A program made the position numbers and the translations under genes. Shown one piece after another: positions 12,481-23,984 of a DNA stretch of 64,000 nucleotides. This DNA is from Gordionus sp. m RMFG-2023 (taxonomy: Eukaryota; Nematomorpha; Gordioida; Chordodea; Parachordodidae), in contig NC_088776.1 in the NCBI RefSeq assembly GCF_954871325.1, forward strand, positions 19,778,052 through 19,842,051, read 5' to 3'. The stretch's first letter is position 1. Every line of letters starts with the position of its first letter. Below the pieces are notes generated by a model that searched no databases, was not told the DNA's origin, and saw only the letters and a program-made list of their open reading frames with translations.

Positions 12481-12525
12481 CCAAAGTACCTCCAGACATA
12501 ATTTGATTTATTATTTCTATTTCAT

Positions 12526-13794
12526 CAGTGGCGTAGACAAGGGGGAGTTTTAGGGCTGAACCCCCCCCCCCCGTAACCTCCGAAAAAAAAATTTTGAAAT
12601 TTTTTCTTGAAAATTATTTAGAAAATTTTTTTTTAAATTTTTTTCTTATTGCGAATAATTTTATTTAAAAAACGGTTTCAATTTATATATAAATTTATAT
12701 ACGATATCAAAATGAAATATATTTAAAAAAAACAAATAAGAATTTTTAATTTTAAATGATAACATGGTTTAAAAATATATATTAAAAATTATATGAACTA
12801 AAATATTTACCATCTCAATTCTTGTGAGATATCGGAAAGTTACTTTGTGATGTCGTATTTTGGTATAAAAATCTTAATAAAATTGAATACTCTTTGAGAT
12901 CAAAAAATGCTTTGCAGGCCCTTTCCATATGTAATTGCACTTTAGATTCTCTGCCTATTTTTAATAAAAGTATTGCATTTGCAATATGAATTTTTAATAT
13001 TTTGATTCATTTGTATTATTTAAAATTGTTAAATTATAATTTTTTTAAATAGGGTACAAGAATTACTTATATTTTATTGAATTATATTTTTTTAAATATA
13101 GTTATGTACAATAAATTTTAAATATAATAATCTGTATAAAATTTCTACATTTTGAAATTTATTTTATTGTATTTTATCATTAAAATAAATAAGTATTTTA
13201 ACAATAAATAAAATCTATAATGAAATTCTCTAAAATTTAATTAAAATAATTATTTTTAACATTCAATAAGATATATTGAGTGATCATAAAAAATAGAAGG
13301 TTTGGGGGGCAAATTTTTTCTTCTTTCAACACTGGATGGATTAATTTACAATTTATTAAACATTAAAATTTTTGGAATAATGTTTCCAGCCGCTTATTAA
13401 TCATAAATTTGGCCAAAATTTTGTTACTAATATTCTTTTATTTATGCTGGCGAATATAGTGTAGTGTTGTTAAACAGCTCGTTTTGAACCGATTTTTAAA
13501 AACGGCTAACTCAATATTTTAGCCAGAAAAATATTGCCTAAGCCTTGAGATTTTTCTAATAGATGTTCAAACCTTTGTTCCTTCTACAAACAAAATCTTC
13601 AGGCTTGCTTAATATTATTCAAGATGAAATATTGAGTTAGTTGTTTTTAAAATCGGCTCAAAAAGAGCCGTTTAACAATACTAATAGTGAAGCACATAAT
13701 ATTAGCAAAATTTAAAAATAGGGTTTGGGGGCGAAGCCCCCAAAAAAATTTAAACCCCCCCCCCCCCCATGGATAAATCCTGGCTTCGCCACTG
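12526..13794. mobile_element. hAT-type element with CAGTGGCGTAG ends and exact TSD
   Basis: The left end is CAGTGGCGTAGACAAGGGG and the right end, reverse complemented, is CAGTGGCGAAGCCAGGATT. It is flanked by a perfect 8-bp duplication TATTTCAT at 12518-12525 and 13795-13802. C-runs of about 13-14 nt lie just inside both ends. No convincing transposase is visible in the 1269 bp; a weak minus-strand frame near 12850-12980 is unassigned. A separate 222-bp inverted-repeat element sits inside it at 13462-13683. The exact duplication supports a fairly young insertion. Confidence 0.9.
13462..13683. mobile_element. nested 222-bp inverted-repeat element (MITE)
   Basis: Both arms are about 60 bp: the left starts TAGTGTTGTTAAACAGCTCG and the right arm, reverse complemented, starts TAGTATTGTTAAACGGCTC. 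Both arms run on to CTAACTCAATATTT. ATAGTG directly abuts both ends (13456-13461 and 13684-13689), suggesting a 6-bp target duplication. It lies wholly inside the 12526-13794 element. The superfamily is uncertain. Confidence 0.75.
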
Positions 13795-13802
13795 TATTTC
13801 AT

Positions 13803-15384
13803 TATTATTTATAGGGTGGTTTAAAACGTGCAAGTCCATAAAAATGTATTGTGTGCAAATGAAATATGATGTATGAATGAATGTAAATGATATACACTAT
13901 TCTAATATATATAGCATAGAATACAATTCATATTTTAATTTTATTAATGATAATATCCAAATTTAAATAATAATAATCCAATATATAAATATAATTAAAC
14001 AGCATTCTAAAAATTATACACATCGCGCTGCCGCCACGGCGAGCTGGCTCGGGCCGATGATCTCAATCGGCGGCTGTTACGGTGTGACTAAAATTACCAA
14101 CGGCGCCGGCATGAGCCAGTGCTATTCATTTCTAATTTTTAAATCTTTATAAAGATTTTCGATATTTTATAGCTATCATTTAATACCCCCCCCCCTCCTT
14201 TATGACACCCAGGGTTTAAAGTGATAATTAATATCGCTCAATTTTTTATTAGCTTTCATTTAATCTCAATACCCTTATAAAACTGTTATGCTAAAAAAAA
14301 ATTAAAGGCCTGACCCTCTAAGATAGAGTCCTGCACATTCAATTATTGATTTATCAATTCTTAAGTCCAAGCTAAGTTCGAAATTTTTAGTTATAAAATA
14401 TAAATTGAGTGTCTTCGTTCGAAGAATTAATCGCAAAGATCGCTATAAATTAAGTAAAAATCATTAGTTTATTTGTTTACGGATAAATTCTAATTATCAT
14501 TACATTATGATAAAACAAGAAAAAACATTATTTCCTTTGATCTTTTAGAATCTTTTTATATTTTTTAAGTCTAGCCAGATTTTTTGAAAAATATTCTGAG
14601 CCCTGTTCAACATATTTTAAAATTTTTAGGTCCAATTGTAGTTTTAGGCCAACTATCGGTCAGCGGTGCGAGTTTTAAAATCTAATCGGCCACCAGCGGC
14701 GTGCCGTTTTTTAGCCGACGTCAACAGAGGCAGTGTAAGTCTACACACAAAATAAGATTCAAGAGCAATTTTGTAATTTTATAGTTATCATCATGTATAA
14801 AAATAATTTTATTTTACCATAAGGATAATCTCCTTGAATTCAACGTCAAACCCAGCGATAAAGAAGAAAACTTTTTTACTATATGCCCATATTAGCGGAA
14901 CACAAAATTTATTTTGGCGGATGTAGAAAGATTAAGGAAGTATGAACCTCGCTTCTCTCCAAAAATAGAACATCCATATCCTATAAATGGCTCTTTTTGA
15001 GAATATGGCATTATTGTTCTGTCATTTAAAGTGGAAACATAATTTGTGCTTGTTGTAGAATGTTTATTTTAACTTATATTTGATATTTTCTCTAGGTTTT
15101 CAATCTCTATATTAACTAATAGTATCTTTACACTATATAAGTTTAATAATATATTATAGCGATATACAATTCTGTTCTATTAGTTAAAATATTTGATTTT
15201 TGAAATCTTAGGTCTTAACACTTAGATAATTTTTGAAATAAAGAGTAAATAATTAAAATTACTTTCAAATCGTAAACAAATAATCGTAAGAATGTATCTT
15301 AAACAATTTTACTTAAGTGAAATAATTTCCGAGCTATTATCATTTACTATTAAATGCATTTCTATTTCACTTCTGAAAAGTATA
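13803..15384. other. AT-rich DNA with two GC-rich islands
   Basis: No gene is recognised. A C-run lies at about 14188-14198. Besides the island at 14023-14125 listed separately, a second GC-rich patch sits at about 14655-14740 (CAGCGGTGCGAG, CGGCCACCAGCGGCGTGCCG). The two could be ends of one decayed element, but I could not match them as inverted repeats. Confidence 0.4.
14023..14125. other. GC-rich island of unknown origin
   Basis: About 100 bases of roughly 60% G+C stand out from flanks of about 25%. Inside is a CCGAT...ATCGG hairpin, and CTGGCTC near the left is mirrored by GAGCCAG at the right end. It is not a tRNA or 5S gene by eye, and no frame gives a recognisable protein. It is likely an end or core of a transposon. 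Confidence 0.4.
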
Positions 15385-15392
15385 TTGTCAAG

Positions 15393-15685
15393 TAGAGATC
15401 TGCAAAAATATTGGAAATTTTTTAAAATATATCTAAATTTATTAATTTTATGTTGAATTTTTTATGTAAAATAAAAATTTGTGGTTTTATTTATAGAAAG
15501 TAGACGCCATATAACCTATATCGTTTATTTTGAGTAATTATAAAAAGTAATTTCTATATTTAAATAAATTGGGGCCGGGCCGACAAAATTTTTTTAAAAA
15601 AATTTCGGGTTCGGGCCGGGCAAAACTTTTAAAAAAATTTCGGGCCGGGCCGGGCTTGAAGAATTAGGCCCGATGCAGATCACTA
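15393..15685. mobile_element. non-autonomous hAT element, GGGCC family, copy 2
   Basis: The element has ends TAGAGATCTGCA and TGCAGATCACTA (inverted). The flanking 8-mers TTGTCAAG (15385-15392) and ATGTCAAG (15686-15693) match at seven of eight positions. The right third holds three GGGCCGGGC motifs separated by T/A-runs (about 15570-15670). There is no coding capacity. Confidence 0.85.
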
Positions 15686-15693
15686 ATGTCAAG

Positions 15694-17765
15694 TTCAATG
15701 TAGGTCCTTTTTGTGAAGTTAGAAATTAAACTGTTTCTTTAAATTATCAAAGAAAAATTAGTAGTTCCTCTGCGAGATCCTATTCATAGTGTAAAAATAT
15801 TGAGATTGCCAATTCCTTTATTATTAAATATAATTTTTATTAGCTCCAGATATTATTTTTGGCTAATTTATTACACTATGTTCGGCGTGATCAAATGACT
15901 GGCCAGCAAACAGGTTTAAGAATGACTAATTATGTAATATTTGCTAAATTTCGTATTTTTATGTGGTAGAGGGGAGAAAAGGAAGTAAATTTTTCCAGGC
16001 TAAAAAAACTAGCCCCAAAATATCTCCTTCGTGCTTATGACCATGAAAGAGAGAAACCAGGAAACGGTAGAGGACCAAAAATATAATGGAGGAGAAGATT
16101 GGTAAAGATTCTTCATTTTTAGTATTTTTAATTATGAAATATTTTCGAATAGGAATGTGTTAGATAAGAAGGATAAAATAATAACATCTAATAATTAAAT
16201 GATTATATTTTCTATTTTTGCGTTAAGCAAAGTTTTAAAAAAATAGATTTTTAGATTATTTTTTAATAAATAAAGTTAAATCGAATCCTAATTTTATGAA
16301 TGCCCACATCCATCGGCCTGAAATAATATTTTATAAATATAAATCTCGTTTATAAATCATATAAATAAGTTTTGATTCAAATTTCTCCTAATAAAAAAAC
16401 CAAAACTAAGATTCTAATCTATATCCTATTCCTAAATTTGGAACAAAAATATAAATTTTGCATATTTAAAATTTTATTATCTATATTTCTTAACTCAATT
16501 TTTTTCGCTTAAAAGTTAACAAAAAATATAAAATTTTAAAGTTAGTTTGAATTTGAAGTTAAAGTTAGTTTGAATTTGAAGTTAAAGATGTTTTAAGTTG
16601 AATTGGTTATTATAAAAATAAATATTTTAAGACATATAAAATAAATAAATGATAGAACAATGATTTGCAATTGCTCAGTATTTTTCCTTTGCTCTTCAGT
16701 CCTCGCGTAAAGAAATTTGCGTCTAAACGATATACACTAATCCCTTTATAATTGAATATTTAATAAATATTGCAAAAAAATATTATTATTTTTAAATTTT
16801 TTTTTAATAATCCAGATGTATAAATAAGTTTTTAGATTTTAATTTTGCAGTGTTGATAAAAATGATTTAAGAAGAAAAAAATTGTGCAGAATTATTACAC
16901 GCAAAAAAAAGTAATTATCTTTTTAATGTGATTAAATTATTTTTTTTATTAATATTTGTTTTTCAAAAATAATTTAATTGATTTTCATCGATAACTATTT
17001 GTAAAATTTCTTTTTAAAATTGTTGGCTAAAAGAAAAGAAATAATTTTTTTACCTAAAATTCGAGGTATATTTTCTTCCCTCTAGCATATTATCCATTTA
17101 TCCCTAATGGGTAACTGATTGGAAAAAATCAGGTAAATTTATATTTTCGTTTTTGCTGATTTAAAATTATCTAATAAAAATGTTAAAGTTCTCTTTAAAA
17201 AAAAGGACTAAAAAAATATTGCGCCCATATGAGTTTCAAATTTGATGGCATATTTTGTCTCGAATAGAACCGATTTTTAATAAAATAGGATTCACCATTA
17301 GTGTTTAAATACATAATATTATTTATATTAATAAATATTAACACTGGGAAGTTGTTATATGGTATGTTCAATCCTCAGTTATTGGCCTAAGGAGAAGGGG
17401 CAAGAATTCCCCATTAAAATGTATCATTTATAAATATCATACCCCCCCCCCCACCTAATCTCTCCATCGCTCTTCCCTCAATATGAGTAAAATAAGTAAT
17501 TTTAAACAATATTTTCTTTAAAAAAAAAGTCAGAAATATTGACTATAATTGTAATTTTTTATAAAACAAAGTTTTTTTATACCAAAATTATGTTTCTAAT
17601 CAATGTAATCTAGCCAAAGATCTTTAAAGAGGGGACCTAAAAATAATCAGTAAAATTTTTTATGGTGAACAAAACTACCCTAACTCTTTCCTCTCTTACC
17701 AATATCAGGTCATAGGTGAGGAGTCTTTTATTTAGTTTGCTGCCTTTATATAGTTGTAAAAATAC
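15694..17765. other. AT-rich DNA, no gene recognised
   Basis: I see no exon or transposase signature. A 23-bp unit (AGTTAGTTTGAATTTGAAGT) is duplicated in tandem at about 16541-16590, and a C-run of about 10 lies near 17443. G-rich sequence at 16030-16100 has no recognisable product. Confidence 0.4.
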
Positions 17766-17898
17766 TTGATGTTCTTTTTGTTAAAGTAGCTAGTTACATT
17801 TTTGTCAAATAAAACTCTAACTACTTACATTTTTTTAAAATGTAACAACAATAGTAACTAGTAAGTAGTCACTCTAAACCAGTAATTAGTACTGTAAA
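17766..17898. repeat. GTAACTAGTTAC-type hAT subterminal repeats
   Basis: Motifs such as TAGCTAGTTAC and GTAACTAGTAAGTAG are repeated here. The same motif family recurs at 23985-24110, about 61750-61850 and, as a long tandem array, at 63180-63800. It looks like the end of a hAT-type element whose other parts I cannot delimit. Confidence 0.45.
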
Positions 17899-17900
17899 CA

Positions 17901-19251
17901 TCGTTCACTGGCAAAAATCGAACGCCTTCACGTTCGTGTTCACTTTCAAAAAAGAGGAACGCGTTCACGTTAGTTCAAAATTTTATGATAATTTTTTTTT
18001 TTAAATATAATTCAATATGTCTTATATTTTTTAACAAATTATACATATTAAAAAATTATATAGTTATATTTTTAGAATATAATTATAAATGCAATATAAT
18101 ATAATATATCGAATAAAAGATATTTTTATTTATATAAAATTTTTCTTATTAATTTTTAATGACAATTGTTTTTCAAAATTTTTATCTGATAGACAGAAAC
18201 GCTTGGCAGTTAATACGACATTTACATTATTAAAAACACGCTTTACCAGGGCAGATGAGGGGATTGCGGTATCATACTTAAAAATTTAATAAAAACATTT
18301 ATTGTTTTATCCTTTGTTTCAAAAAATTGAGATAAGTTAGCCTCCTCCAATTCATCCTCTAATTCTTCGTCAATAAAATGGATATTTCGAAATTAACAGT
18401 TCTTGCATTATCATTTCCATTCAATAACGCTATAAGTTTATTAGGTTCGTTCTGTGGAAGTTTTATCCATGGCCATTGAGGCTTGAATATTGGTTGTATA
18501 ATTGCAGAAAGAACATATTGATCTTCATATATATATTCTAATCTTTAAAAAAATATATGAAATTAATTTGATAGTGATAGGCATAGGTTTAATACCTTTT
18601 ATTAATCCCATTTAATACTGCGCCTATCAATGGTTGACCATATTTTAGGCCACTAATTTTTTTTAATTTTTAAATAACTATCGTTATTGTTGGGGTCCAA
18701 TAGCCCAAATGCATTATTTTTTTCAAATTTAATGATTTTACTTAGTTATATTATATTAATAAAATAATTAATATTGAAATCAAATGTCGTTTTAAATTGG
18801 AACTTGAAGATTTTGAAACTGATATATTACTTTTTGGGCACATTTTACATTTGGTAGGTATTGAATTAGTTCCTTTAATATAGGATGTTGCTGTAAAATA
18901 TTTATCATATTTGGGTCATGGTAATATTAATTCATCTGATTTTAAATTTTCAGAATCAGAGGATGATAATGAAATAATAATATCCATGCTTACACTAATC
19001 TATTAAATTAAAATATAAAAAATAATATTCAAATTATAACAATGGAGTGCTAAAAAAATTGAAGTGTGAAAAAGGAAAAACAGCCAATTATATGAGACTT
19101 TTTCATAAATAATTCGGATTAATATTAAATTTTTCAAATAAATAAAATGTGTTTTTAAAATTGAACGAACGTTAAATTCCAACGCGTTCGTCAAAAAAAG
19201 GAACGCGTTCACGTTCAAAGTTTGTCAAAAATAAAAGAAACGCCGTTCATC
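17901..19251 (-). mobile_element. hAT element with GAACGCGTTC-rich ends
   Basis: Both ends carry clustered GAACGTGAACGCGTTC-like palindromic motifs in inverted arrangement (about 17920-17970 and 19165-19220). Between them lies a minus-strand hAT transposase remnant. Exact terminal bases and the 8-bp duplication could not be settled, so the limits are approximate. Confidence 0.75.
18144..18560 (-). pseudogene. hAT transposase C-terminal remnant
   Basis: The minus strand gives YDTAIPSSALVKRVF followed by LTAKRFCLSDKNFEKQL (18144-18279), a clear hAT dimerisation domain of the PSSAPVERLFS...RLSD type. Upstream on the same strand is VLSAIIQPIFKPQW (about 18480-18535), matching the block before the dimerisation domain. 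Stops and frame shifts separate the parts. The N-terminal half is not recognisable. Confidence 0.8.
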
Positions 19252-19739
19252 ATTTTTTTCAAAACGTTAAAAATGATCGCATCCTTTTACAACATTACCA
19301 GTAATATATTATTTCTCTATTTTTATTTTTATATATTGTAACTTCTTATATGTCAAATATTATGTATCCTTCATTACAGGTGCTAAGCCAGGAATTTTCT
19401 CCGGGGGATAGGGGGGGGGGGAATAATTTTTTTAATATTGAAATGATTTTTTTTGGAGCATTAAAAATTTAAATAATGATAATTTCGAACACAATTAATA
19501 AAATATTGGAAAATACAAAATACTAAAAGCGAATATAATATGGTTAAAAAATATTATAGCTATATAAACCAGTATGTAAATCACAATAAATAAAATTAAA
19601 CTTTATAATGATTTAAAAATATAATCAAAATATCATTCACAAATGAAAATTTAATCTTCTTTGCTATTGCACCAATTTTTTAATAATTTGTTCTGTGTTG
19701 AGGATTAGATCTTGATGAGTAAAGTTAGTCTATTCAATT

Positions 19740-20640
19740 ATTTTTAAGATAAGGTACTTTTGATATATGTTTTTATTGTCTGCAATGAAGAAAAGGTCCT
19801 CTCATTTGTGCTTCTACTAATTGATATCATTGCCAAAATATACAGTAATTTTAATGTATTTGGAACTTATAAATATATTTTACAGTATGCAATGCTTCCA
19901 CTATATCTTGGAGGATTATCTACAAAAATGAATTTTTCATACTTAATTCTGAAATTAATTGACATTCAGATACATATATATCCTATGAATAAAATTTAAC
20001 TAAATAGTTAATTTTTCAATATTAAGTTTTGAAATATCCTTAGATCAGGGGGAGCTATAAGATATAGTATTTGTAAATTGGATGGAGACAAATGATAAAT
20101 CACAAATCGTTCGTTAATTTAAGTCAAAATTAATCCAAAAGTGAAATAAAAACGATTATTTTATAGTAATCCTCAGTTGAGAGGCAACGATTTGTTTGTC
20201 AGGGAAAGTCAAGACTTGTGATCTCAAAAGCATATAATTTTGCTTTCAGTTATACAATCTCATAAGTCTAGAGAAATTCCTGGTCGATATTATCTCTTGG
20301 TTTTCTAAGTTGTATTATAATAATATTTGATATTGCAAAAAATTGTTGTGTAATTAAATATTTTAAAAAAATTGGCAGTCATATTAAATCAAATAATCTA
20401 TCAGTTTTAGGTGATTCTAATATTTCCCAAAGGGATGGAAAATAGGCTCCTCTACATCCAAAAAATGCTGCAACAGCTTTATGTCGAATGCTCCATCTTG
20501 TCCTGTAGACTTTTTGTAGTTTCTTTTCCTTGTAGCACAAGAAGTCTCAGAAATAATTATATTCAGCAAATTCTGCTATTAAGTTGTCTGAACATTTTAT
20601 ACACTCTAATTTTTCTAATCATAGTTATTAATAGAGATAG
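19740..20640 (-). pseudogene. hAT transposase remnant (ZMYM/TTF-like type)
   Basis: On the minus strand, VYRTRWSIRHKAVAAFFG...FPSLWEILES (about 20411-20535) fits the TRW block of the DUF4371-type hAT transposases. TNERTFSSLQTIKTYIKSTL followed by LNRLTLL (about 19700-19835) fits their C-terminal ERSFSALRRIKTYLRST signature. Many stops lie between. The type differs from the BED-finger transposases elsewhere in the window. Confidence 0.75.
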
Positions 20641-20756
20641 AGATAAATTAAATAGAAATTTTTTTAGTTGATAAAATTTTCTTATATCCATCACTCTTTA
20701 GAGTTTAAAAAATGAATAAAATATTAATATACTAGGTTCCCTATTCTTTTGTTTAG

Positions 20757-22241
20757 GTATTAATGACATCATTAAATCCATTAATTCGGTCTGCTCATTA
20801 TCCTTGCATTCCTGTTACATTGATGATGGTATCCTTGGAGGTTCCAATGTTGAAGTCAATAAAGCTGTGAACATCATCAAGGAGGCCGGATCAGCTATAG
20901 GACTCTCCATTAATCCAGAGAAATCAGAATTTATCCCTATCAATACAATCGAACCTAATACTAACAAATTCAAACTAACGACTCTTGACGGTCTCTATCA
21001 TCTTGGAGCCCCTGTTGGTGGTAACTCTGCTATTTCTTTCTTTCTTCAGTCCACTTTGGATACTTTATTAGAGCTGGCAGATTTATTTTCCCTTCTCCCT
21101 TCTCATAAAGCCTTTTTCCTGGTGAAAAATATATTCCCCGTATTCTTTACGCACTTCGCTCAACTGCCATATTTAAATTCCCCATTCCGCTTGGAGTTTA
21201 TGATAATGGGATCAAAATCCTTATCGAAAATATTCTAAATCTTAAATTCGATGAAATTGCTTGGACACAAGCTTCTTTACCCACAAAGATGGGAGGTCTG
21301 GGCCTCAGATCTCCATCCGATCTCGCCTTAACGGCCTTTATATCCAGTTGCCTACTAACTAAAAACATAATAAATCCCAATTCTTTAAAACCCGACTCTT
21401 CTTTTAATGATGCAATCATCGAATGGAGGACACGAATTTCTGCTGATCACCCTCTTCCTGAATCTAATAAGCAGAAGGACTGGGATAGGCCTATTATTGC
21501 ACTCTGCGTTGAATCACTCCTTTCCAGAATGCAATTATCTGACCGTCCCTTATTCTCTTCTTTGCTTAATGGTTCAGGCCATGAGTTTCTCGAGGCCATT
21601 CCGTCTATTAATCTGCAATTACAACTAAATAAAAACGAGCTCACACATGCAATCGGTATCCGTTTAAATTGCCTTATTACCCAACCCCACATATGTTCAG
21701 GTTGCGGCTCCGCAGTTTTGGGCAATGGAAGACATAGTCTTCATTGTCGCCCATGTAAAGGTCGAATTGTAAGACATAATCTATGCAATTCGATCATTCT
21801 TAGAGCTCTTAGATCTGCTCAAATCCCCTCCACTCTTGAACCATCCTGTCTTTTCAGATCTGATGGGAAACGGCCTGACGGTATTTCGCAAATTCCTTGG
21901 AAGCGCGGTCAATTCCTGGTCTGGGACTATTCTTGTATTGATCCACTCGCTCCATCAAATCAAACAGTCAATATACTCGAGATAAGGAGACACTCAAAAT
22001 AGCGAAATATTCCGAAATCTCTCAAGAATATATTTTCATCCCCATTATTTCCACTACCCTTACTACTTTTGGGAAATATGCCTTATCCTTTTTCAAGGAA
22101 CTCGGCTCCCACATTCGTCAACTAACCAGTGAACCCCGCGAGGGCTTCTTCTTAAGGCAAAGGCTCTCCATCGCAATACACAAGGCTAATTATATTAGCT
22201 TCATAAGCAGTCTCTCCCCACAAGATTATCCTTTCTAACCT
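20757..22241 (+). mobile_element. 5'-truncated non-LTR retrotransposon with restriction-like endonuclease, copy 1
   Basis: This is the C-terminal half of a LINE-type ORF. It starts just before the reverse-transcriptase active site, CYIDDGILGG (a YxDDG form, at about 20810). Then come KMGGLGLRSPSDLALTAFIS (about 21290) and a zinc knuckle HICSGC...RHSLHC (C-x2-C-x9-H-x3-C, about 21690-21750). The restriction-like endonuclease core follows, with DGKRPDG (about 21860) and FLVWDYSC (about 21910). The tail SEPREGFFLRQRLSIAIHKANY ends at a stop near 22239. A frameshift near 21130 and another near 21985 break the frame. 5' truncation is typical of target-primed insertion. It sits inside the hAT element 19377-22564. 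Confidence 0.88.
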
Positions 22242-22395
22242 CAATATATTTTTTTTTATTTTTTTTTAACACCGTCACAAATATATGAATATTAAATTTA
22301 ATAAAACGGAAGAAATAAATTAATTTTAACTTTTTGCCAATATTTAGAATAGAATAACCTATTTGAAATAAAATACTTCGCAATTCACAATTTGA

Positions 22396-22564
22396 AGCCC
22401 TTTTATATATTTTAAAAATTCTTCACATGTGGGGGGGGGGGGATCTCCTCTTCCATCCCCAGCACGCTACGCGCCTGAGCTCTTTTATATTTTTACTAAA
22501 AATTTTGCTACGGGGGTGGGGGATTTATCTTCATCCTAACCCCCCCATTATGGCTACGCGCCTG
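22396..22564. repeat. tandem duplication of the hAT right end
   Basis: Two units, 22396-22477 and 22478-22564, each run from AGCYCTTTTATAT through a G-run and a C-rich stretch to CTACGCGCCTG. The last bases of both equal the terminal inverted repeat, so the element carries two successive right ends; only the outer one abuts the target duplication. Confidence 0.75.
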
Positions 22565-22572
22565 CTTCATTA

Positions 22573-23054
22573 TCTTTAAATGATGATTTTCTAAATTAAA
22601 AAGTATAATAAATATGCCTCATCACTTCTGTAATACGTTTCTTTAGTCTAGTGAAGCTCACCCAGGCGAGTAATCATGGGGGATTCCCTCCTATCGTAAA
22701 TTTGTCTGTTTTCGTAAATATCATTTTAAGCGAATCAAACCCCCTACCACTCTCTGCCCCAAAAATATATAATATTATATCAATATAAAGAATCGGAAAG
22801 ATAGTTAATAACTTTTAAAAATAAGAACTATAATTCAAATTTTTGGTAAAAAAAAACAATTTTCGTATAAAAGAAATGGGAAAAAAACTTGCCTAATAGT
22901 GCTTCCCCTTAGCAAAATCTTGGATACGTCTATAAGCTCACTTTTTTGAGTAAAGATAGCAAACTTTTTACCATTTTGAAAATAGTTTAAGTAGAATAAA
23001 AAAATTATAATTTTTTTAAAATTATTTGAAAAATAAATATTGTTTAATTACAGT
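22573..23054. other. AT-rich DNA between elements, no gene recognised
   Basis: A C-rich stretch (CCCCCTACCACTCTCTGCCCC) lies near 22740-22765. Nothing else is recognisable. Confidence 0.35.
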
Positions 23055-23960
23055 AATCAAAATATGACCGAGTATACGGGCCGGATTGTAAAAAAAATTA
23101 TATAAATAAATCCGAGGGCCTGAAATTTTTTTTTAAACCTAGGCAGGGCCGCAGCGTTTTTTCTTCTTCTATAAACCGGTGCTGGGCCTAATTTTCTACA
23201 ACTCCACTATTATCGAATATATTAAAAGATAGTATATATTATTGTATTCATATATCCTACTTCCATATCAAAGTCATTTATATCTTTCGTTAGAAAATAT
23301 TTAATTAGTTTATAAATGAATAATAAATTATTCATTAATTATAATAAGTTTTATTTTTAGTCAAATCGCACAATTTTAATTTGCCCTTTATACTAGGTAT
23401 TTTTTATCAAAAATTACATAAAATATAAGAAAGAGATAGATTTAGCTAATGTTTAAACAATTTCATTATAATATAATATAATAATCAAATCCAACTAATA
23501 TTATATGGGTAATTTATTATAAAGATTATTAAATTTTATAATTATATAAAATAACTTATAATCTATAATGTGCTTGGTAAATAAAATGGTTATTACTTAT
23601 TAATTTAAAGACCAATTATTATAATTTTTATTTTTAGTGAATCAAACATACAACATTACAAAATAAAATACATTTCGTCAAAAACAAACAAAAATATACT
23701 CCTTTTTTGATATAAGGTGAAAAATGAAGATAATTTTAAAATTAAATTAATTTATTTTATTTTTCTGAAAAACAAACCATAAAATGCTGAATTGTTATAG
23801 TTTTCAAACCCCGAGCATTAAAAAAAATTTCAATTCACCAGCAGGTCTGAAAATATAAAACCTGGAGTCCAGCCAGAAAATAAACATCTTTTAATAATCA
23901 AGACTAGGCCCAAATTTTTTTCTACAAGGCCGGGCCTTGAAATTACCATTGAGGTCTCTG
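23055..23960. mobile_element. non-autonomous hAT element, GGGCC family, copy 3
   Basis: The right end GAGGTCTCTG (23951-23960) matches the family terminus. GGCCGG-type motifs lie near 23078-23190 and 23880-23940. The centre shares TTCGTTAGAAAATATTTAATTAG and TTTTTATTTTTAGT...CAAACATAC...ATTACAAAATA with copy 1 (8315-8855). The left terminus is eroded and no matching target duplication was found, so the left limit is approximate. The copy is longer than copy 1 because of extra AT-rich sequence. Confidence 0.7.
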
Positions 23961-23984
23961 TTAAAAGGATAGCTTACATATAAG

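Larger units (their letters stand above)
19377..22564 (-). mobile_element. hAT element with exact TSD, carrying a nested non-LTR element
   Basis: The left end CAGGTGCTAAGCCAGGAATT and the right end, reverse complemented CAGGCGCGTAGCCATAATGG, are inverted repeats. They are flanked by an identical 8-bp duplication, CTTCATTA, at 19369-19376 and 22565-22572. G-runs lie just inside the left end (about 19410-19421) and in both copies of a duplicated right end. Minus-strand transposase pieces occur at 19740-20640, and a plus-strand non-LTR fragment (20757-22241) is inserted between the transposase and the right end. The ends resemble those of 12526-13794 and 52101-52721. Confidence 0.9.

Noticed and set aside
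21198-21725. Minus-strand open frames at 21198-21419 and 21447-21725 and the second plus frame at 21407-21628
   Set aside because: They are shadows of the non-LTR reading frame, which has clear family motifs on the plus strand.
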